From: Triops longicaudatus
Lineage: Eukaryota > Arthropoda > Branchiopoda > Notostraca > Triopsidae
Direction of reading: 5' to 3'
Length of the DNA: 64,000 nt
Assembly: GCA_022885665.1 (NCBI GenBank)
Contig: JAGQDJ010000094.1
Location: 62,001 to 126,000, forward strand
A model generated the notes under the pieces. It did no database searches and had not been told where the DNA came from. It was given only the letters and a program-made list of their open reading frames with translations. Made by a program: the position numbers and the translations under genes. Of this stretch, positions 59,401 through 64,000 are shown piece after piece (within the stretch, counting starts at the first letter, position 1; every line of letters starts with the position of its first letter).

Positions 59401-61910
59401 CAAAAGTTCGTTAAAATTTGCTGCAATCTTGGCTCATTTTCCGTGAAATGCTTGGGAAAATGGGAGAAAAGGGACCACAAGGGAGGGCAAGCAAATAGCT
59501 GGCATTGCGTAAATAGTTTTTGGCGCCTTTAAGACCCAGGTACTATCTTTTCAATAAGGTACACAAGGCGAAAGTTACATACCACACCGTTGTATGGTCA
59601 ACGTATCAGCGTCTTAATAAGAAACATACACACGTCTGACTAAGCGGTACCTGAGTTTTCGGATTAGGTTAGAGAAGACTTGTTTCGTCAAGCGTTGCGG
59701 TCCCAGCGTTCTAGAAGCGTCTCTATGGCTAGAAACCTGAAAAGAAAATTGTCGCCCCGTTAGTATCCCTGGACTCCCCATGGTGGCGGTCACTTGTCAA
59801 CGACCACCTCGGACATTGGTGTGACAAGTCGTCAGTACGGATCACTGGGCCGCTCAATAGGTCAGCTTCGAAGCCAAAAACCTGGGCTGCAATGTATGAA
59901 AACATTTATGCTTTTCTTGTAGGCTTCTCCCAAACAAGTCGAGTATTATAACTCGAGACAAGTTTTGAAACCGTGGACAGGAAAGGGATATACGAATGCC
60001 ACAACAAAAGCTGTCTAGTGGTTGTTCTTGTTCTCCTTTCATTTCTGTTGAAAGTGTGAAAAGGGAAACGTAAATATGTGATAAAAATTGGACAATAAAA
60101 CGAATTAAGTAAATAAATAAAATAAATAGCATTAAAAACAACAAATACAATATAATAAATCACAGGAATAGCAATAAAATAGAATTAAAGACTCGAAAAT
60201 AAAAATAGTAAAAAGTAATTATAGAATGAAAGTGAAAATAGCACATAGAAGGAAAGCTTAATTGATTCTATTTTTGCTAATTTAAAAGGCTACAAGTTAT
60301 GTGTACTTTGTCAGTGTCAGTTAGAGAATGTAAATTAAATCGAATTTGTTTTATGAGCCGCTATTGTCCAACAATGAGAAAAAAATTCCACAAGGCTATT
60401 TTTTTGTAATTCCTCGGGGTGGAGCGACTTAAGAGAAAAGACCGCGTGAATTTGGCACGATCTTTTTGATTATATGGCTGCGGGGTTATGATTACAAAGG
60501 ACTTTTGGTCTCTCTAAAAAAGAAAGGACCCCAAGCCGGTGGTGCCGTGTCAACAAGAGGAAAAATCCCTTCTCATCTATTTCCCGGCTCGTTTGTTATC
60601 AAGATAATTGACTAACAAATGTAGGGTGTCCGCCTAATGCTATGCTAGCGGCTTGCCACACGCGGAAACCGGGTGGGGGGTCAAGACCACACCAAAAATT
60701 TCTACTGAGCCCCTTTTTTGGTTTGAATTATCTCTTACCTTAATAGATTTTTTTGAAAAGAAACACCTCGTAAAGAAAATGATTCTCTTTTTTCTTGCCT
60801 TTTATCCATCCATAAGTCAATTGATACTCCCCCCAATGTTACCAAAAAGGATGTTCGGCATGTCAAGGAATGCAATTGACTTCTGGAAACGGTAAAAAGG
60901 TCTTAAACTGTAGGAAAAGAGGACTCTAAACCGTGTTGGCCACGCTATTTTCTGCTTTCAAATTACTCAACAAAGTTTTACTCTCTTTCTTTTATTACAA
61001 TGAGCCTATTTTTTAAACTAATTTCCTTTTTTTTGTAACAGAATCTTCTCAAGCGGCTCGTCAAGGTGGGTGTTTCCCTCCAGATAGTCTGGTAACTACC
61101 GAGGAAGGACAACGCATTCCCATTTCTCAAGTGCGAATCGGCGATCGGCTGTTGGCGCTCAATTCCACGGGGCATTTAGCGTACAGCGAAGTGCTTTTGT
61201 TCTTGGATCGGAACCCGGAGGAAGAACGCCGGTTTGTCGTGATCGAGACCGAGGATCATAAAAAGATCACCTTGACGTCTAGCCACTTGATCCATAGCGT
61301 TTCAGCAGCCGAGTCGGAAGACACGTTGAACGGCGCGGAGGAAGAAATGGAGAACGAAATCTTGGATGGCGATGCGGACGCAGCGTGGCAAGCCCGGCTA
61401 GCGAACCGAACGTTGGAACAAGTTCGGCGATTGGCTAGACCTACGTTCGCCTACAAGATCGCTGAGGGGGATTGGGTGTTAGTCTCCAACGCTTCAGCAG
61501 GAGCGGAGGCCGGTGGGGAGCTTGTGCCTCAGAAAGTATTGCGAGTGAGCAGTGTCGTAGAAAAGGGCGTTTTCGCACCTTTGACGCGCGAAGGAACTAT
61601 CGTGGTAGACGACGTGGTGGCCTCGTGTTACGCCATCATCGATGACCAGGACATCGCCCATGCGGCCTTTGCTCCTATCAGAACTTTCATTAACTGGCAG
61701 CAAAGCATGCTGCATCTCTTCACGTCTGTCAAACACCATTTGCATTGGTGGAGAACATCTGCAGCCACCGAGGCCAGAACCTCTGCCTTGCCCAGTACGG
61801 CCAGTCCTAGTACTGCGGCCAGTACATTGCCGGTAGGCATTCATTGGTATGCCAAAGTGCTTTACCGGATAGCACAGTGGATCTTACCGGGACACCTGGT
61901 GTACAGTTGA
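41430..61910 (+). CDS. hh: Hedgehog morphogen precursor (3 exons)
   Basis: Exons 41430-41894, 53297-53558 and 61042-61910 give 531 residues. The hydrophobic signal (about 54-78) is preceded by a long N-terminal extension. Cys79 of CGPGRG is the palmitoylation site. The signalling domain (79-252) carries the zinc ligands His195, Asp202 and His237, in the same spacing as other Hedgehogs. Autoprocessing occurs at Gly252-Cys253-Phe254, where cholesterol is attached. The Hint domain has Thr321 and His324 (TSSH), at the same distances from Cys253 as in Drosophila, and a SCYA motif near 437-440. An acidic insert (about 335-360) and a Ser/Thr/Ala-rich stretch lengthen the C-terminal part before the conserved [10 protein letters not shown] end. 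Secreted, it signals through Patched/Smoothened in segment polarity and patterning (family knowledge). All catalytic residues are intact. Confidence 0.98.
41895..53296 (+). other. hh: Hedgehog intron 1 (11.4 kb)
   Basis: This runs from a GTAAAA donor to a TTATTTCAG acceptor, phase 0. I found no nested gene or tRNA. It holds a short TAG/GTA trinucleotide tract near 43640, an assembly gap in homopolymer sequence at 46261-46264, and several both-strand open frames (for example 44981-45328, 48088-48462) with no family signature. Enhancers of hh are the likely content, but none can be identified from one sequence. Confidence 0.8.
46254..46306. other. Assembly gap in a poly(C)-poly(A) tract
   Basis: Seven C, four N (46261-46264), fifteen C and then twenty-seven A residues. 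The unknown bases sit inside a homopolymer that is hard to sequence, so the true length here is uncertain. Confidence 0.95.
53559..61041 (+). other. hh: Hedgehog intron 2 (7.5 kb)
   Basis: This runs from a GTAAGC donor to a TTTTTTGTAACAG acceptor, phase 1. It contains a 20-T run at 54209-54228, a CTG-rich tract near 56160-56225 and an A-rich stretch at about 60100-60240. Open frames such as 57038-57235 and 59026-59532 show no recognisable domain. No nested gene was found. Confidence 0.8.
56158..56225 (+). repeat. CTG-rich low-complexity tract
   Basis: An imperfect run of CTG/CTGG units inside hedgehog intron 2. It opens frames of poly-Leu/Cys or poly-Gln/Ala on either strand that should not be taken for exons. 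Confidence 0.7.
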
Positions 61911-64000
61911 AAACCAACAAGAAAAAGATGCCAAGAATATTCTTACGTAAACCAAAAAAGGACTGTAGTGTGTTGTCATAGGTTGTTATTCAACCAGAAA
62001 GAAGAAACGTCATTTAGAACCAACTTTTGTTTATTAAAAACTTAAAGCTTCCTTGTGTTTATTTCTGTTTTTCCTCACTTTTAAAGTCGTCAAGCTTAAA
62101 CTATGCAAAAGTGTCACACCGTTTTTTCAAGACCACGTAAAAAAAGAAGAAAACAGAAACTTTCAGTCGTGACATTCCATGTTTCGAAATCTCTCATATT
62201 ATGTAATTCTGCTTTATTTTCCCTGCTCAAACTTCCCACATCCAGCATTTGGACATTTCAAGTTATGATCCCATCAATCCATATCGTGTGTGCCATATAG
62301 TTTCTATTACCAACCATTACAAATTGTGAATTATCCTTCGGCTTTACAAAAAATGTCATCCATTTTTGTTATTCACCTCATACACCGCATTCTCTCGCGC
62401 TTTTCTCGTAAATAAGGGAAAATTCTCCGTGGATAATCATAGTATTAGCTTGTACTTGTCATCTGTATAATTGTACAGTGAAGTAATTTATGCTGGGCTA
62501 TGATGGCTGTGCTTTCCTTATTGCTCCCCCCTATTTTCCCCAAAGGTTCTTCATGAAAGTGACGGGGTTTGTGTACAGGAAGAAGTGCGTGGCTGAGAAA
62601 AAAAACTCCGCAAGATTGTAAATAAGATTGATGTAAATTTGCTCTGGGGGTTTTCTTAGCGGGAAGGAAGTGGATGTTCGGACGTTGGAACTTGACATCG
62701 CCAATAAGGCGACCAAACCAAATCGTGACATTAAAAAAATTATGTATTGTTGTTACGCCTATGAGCTAACAATGCATTGTCACATCGGTATTAACCATGC
62801 ATGACTAAATATAAAAGCTCATAACCGTGGACATTTTGTGTCAGTGTATCTTTCTATTACAATTTTCCCCTCCCTGTTAAATGTGACATTAACGGTTAAG
62901 CTTCTTCCTCCGTCTTCCAAGTGCGGTCCGAACATGACTACAAAATATGGCCCTTCTCACGAAGGCGAACAAATTGTGTGTATAAATGGAGTCTGACCCG
63001 AGACAAGTGTGCAAAGATGTAAACTGAAATTCACATTGGTCCAGTGCACGCCCTTAATGAAATTAATGATAGCCACCCCATAAAAGAAATAAAGAATTAA
63101 ACATTGTTTCCAGAAAACGAAGTCTGTGTATTCATTTGTCATTGGGTTGGAAGGTTATACTAGTATTCAGAGGACAATAGTAACAACGTGACAAAGTGCA
63201 GCGTTTTGGTAAGCATTATTTACGTGTCGTACTGTCTCATGTTCATTTTTCTCGAGGTGTGTGCGCCACAACACCTGCCCTTAACGCGGACGATGTCTTT
63301 TTTGGGATTCCAGAGAAATAATACGTTGCAAACACGAGTTTTGCCCCAAAGAATGCATTTGGTGGGTTGTGTTCCAGACTTGAAAATTACTATATGCTTA
63401 TGGTTTTGCTGGGGCAGCCCCAGAAGGGATGAGATAGCGATAGGTAATAACGTAAGCTAAAGAGACGACTATGATGAGGGCTTTTACTTATTGGTGATGC
63501 TTGATTGTTTTGCCCAAGCCTGGCCGTCTTATCTTTCATCGTTCGGTGTTTTTGTCTTCACCTTGTATCGATGGGTATATTACTATGAAGTAGTAGTGCC
63601 CAACTTTGGAGCGTCCAGAACCTGTTACTTGGTCGTTAGACCAAGCCAGAAATTTGCTCGCATTTTTACTGGCACACCTGGAAGAGGACTTGACGTGTGA
63701 TGGATGGCAAGAACTAGCATAGTTTGCATAAATAAAGATTTCCCAACAGTATGGACGTGGTCACACTGTTGGCGAGACTTCTCGAGTTGATTGTTGTAGA
63801 AAGTGCCAAGGGGAAATGAAACGCAGCTTTAATTTGAAACACTTCACAACGCTCTCGGGTATCCTAGAGATTTACTAGGTAATTTTTCTATTTTCTTTTT
63901 CTTTCTTTCTGTGACTAGTATTGACGAATTGCACGTTCGACAATGCTCAGGCCTGACCAGTCTCCGCCTTGTAGTATTGTAGCCTTAACTATTTGCTAGC
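61911..64000 (+). other. Hedgehog 3' flank, no further gene seen
   Basis: An ATTAAA at 62033-62038, followed by a GT/T-rich stretch (TTGTGTTTATTTCTG), is a plausible poly(A) signal about 125 bp after the stop. Later AATAAA matches occur near 63087 and 63730. No tRNA or recognisable coding exon is present to the window end. Confidence 0.5.

Noticed and set aside
59026..59532. 168-residue + strand frame in hedgehog intron 2
   Set aside because: It opens without a methionine-led family signature, is low-complexity toward the end, and is opposed by an open frame on the other strand.

Overview
This is a eukaryotic nuclear window, almost certainly from an arthropod. The strongest marker is a complete three-exon hedgehog gene. 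It has an arthropod-type cysteine-rich/CUB secreted protein and an ortholog of Drosophila Pep (zinc finger protein on ecdysone puffs) nearby. Most introns in the non-hedgehog genes are only about 50-80 bp, and intergenic gaps around genes are small. That compactness, together with genes missing from Drosophila such as POMGNT2, points to a crustacean, and a Daphnia-like branchiopod is my best guess (inference, not proven). All gene models below were spliced by hand from reading frame, splice-site and phase agreement.

Layout. 1-11,844: about 12 kb with no recognisable gene, strongly C-over-G skewed on the + strand in places, with fossil transposon ends. 11,845-13,412 (-): seven-exon secreted CUB protein. 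14,216-23,908 (-): a 23-exon, roughly 1,200-residue stereocilin/otoancorin/mesothelin-type protein. Its 4-kb intron (16,446-20,501) holds seven intact tRNA-Glu genes, two decayed copies and a 196-bp hAT-type MITE with perfect 8-bp target duplications. 24,530-26,200 (-): intronless POMGNT2-like glycosyltransferase. 26,677-27,026 (+): DMAC1/TMEM261-like small mitochondrial membrane protein, head-to-head with it. 27,219-27,291 (-): tRNA-Arg(ACG). 27,599-30,844 (+): three tandem intronless RGS-domain-like genes, two of them in a recent ~1.25-kb tandem duplication. 31,741-35,261 (+): Pep-like zinc-finger nuclear protein. 35,628-37,782 (-): SAPCD2-like (suppressor APC domain) protein, convergent with Pep. 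38,472-38,543 (+): tRNA-Gln(CTG). 41,430-61,910 (+): hedgehog, with introns of 11.4 and 7.5 kb, far larger than anything else here. 61,911-64,000: hedgehog 3' flank.

The genes do not form a pathway. They are an ordinary block of unrelated metazoan genes. The most unusual items are the stereocilin-like gene in an arthropod (including a 13-nt microexon), the tRNA-Glu nest inside its intron, and the recent tandem RGS duplication. I see no CRISPR, prokaryotic mobile system or viral gene.
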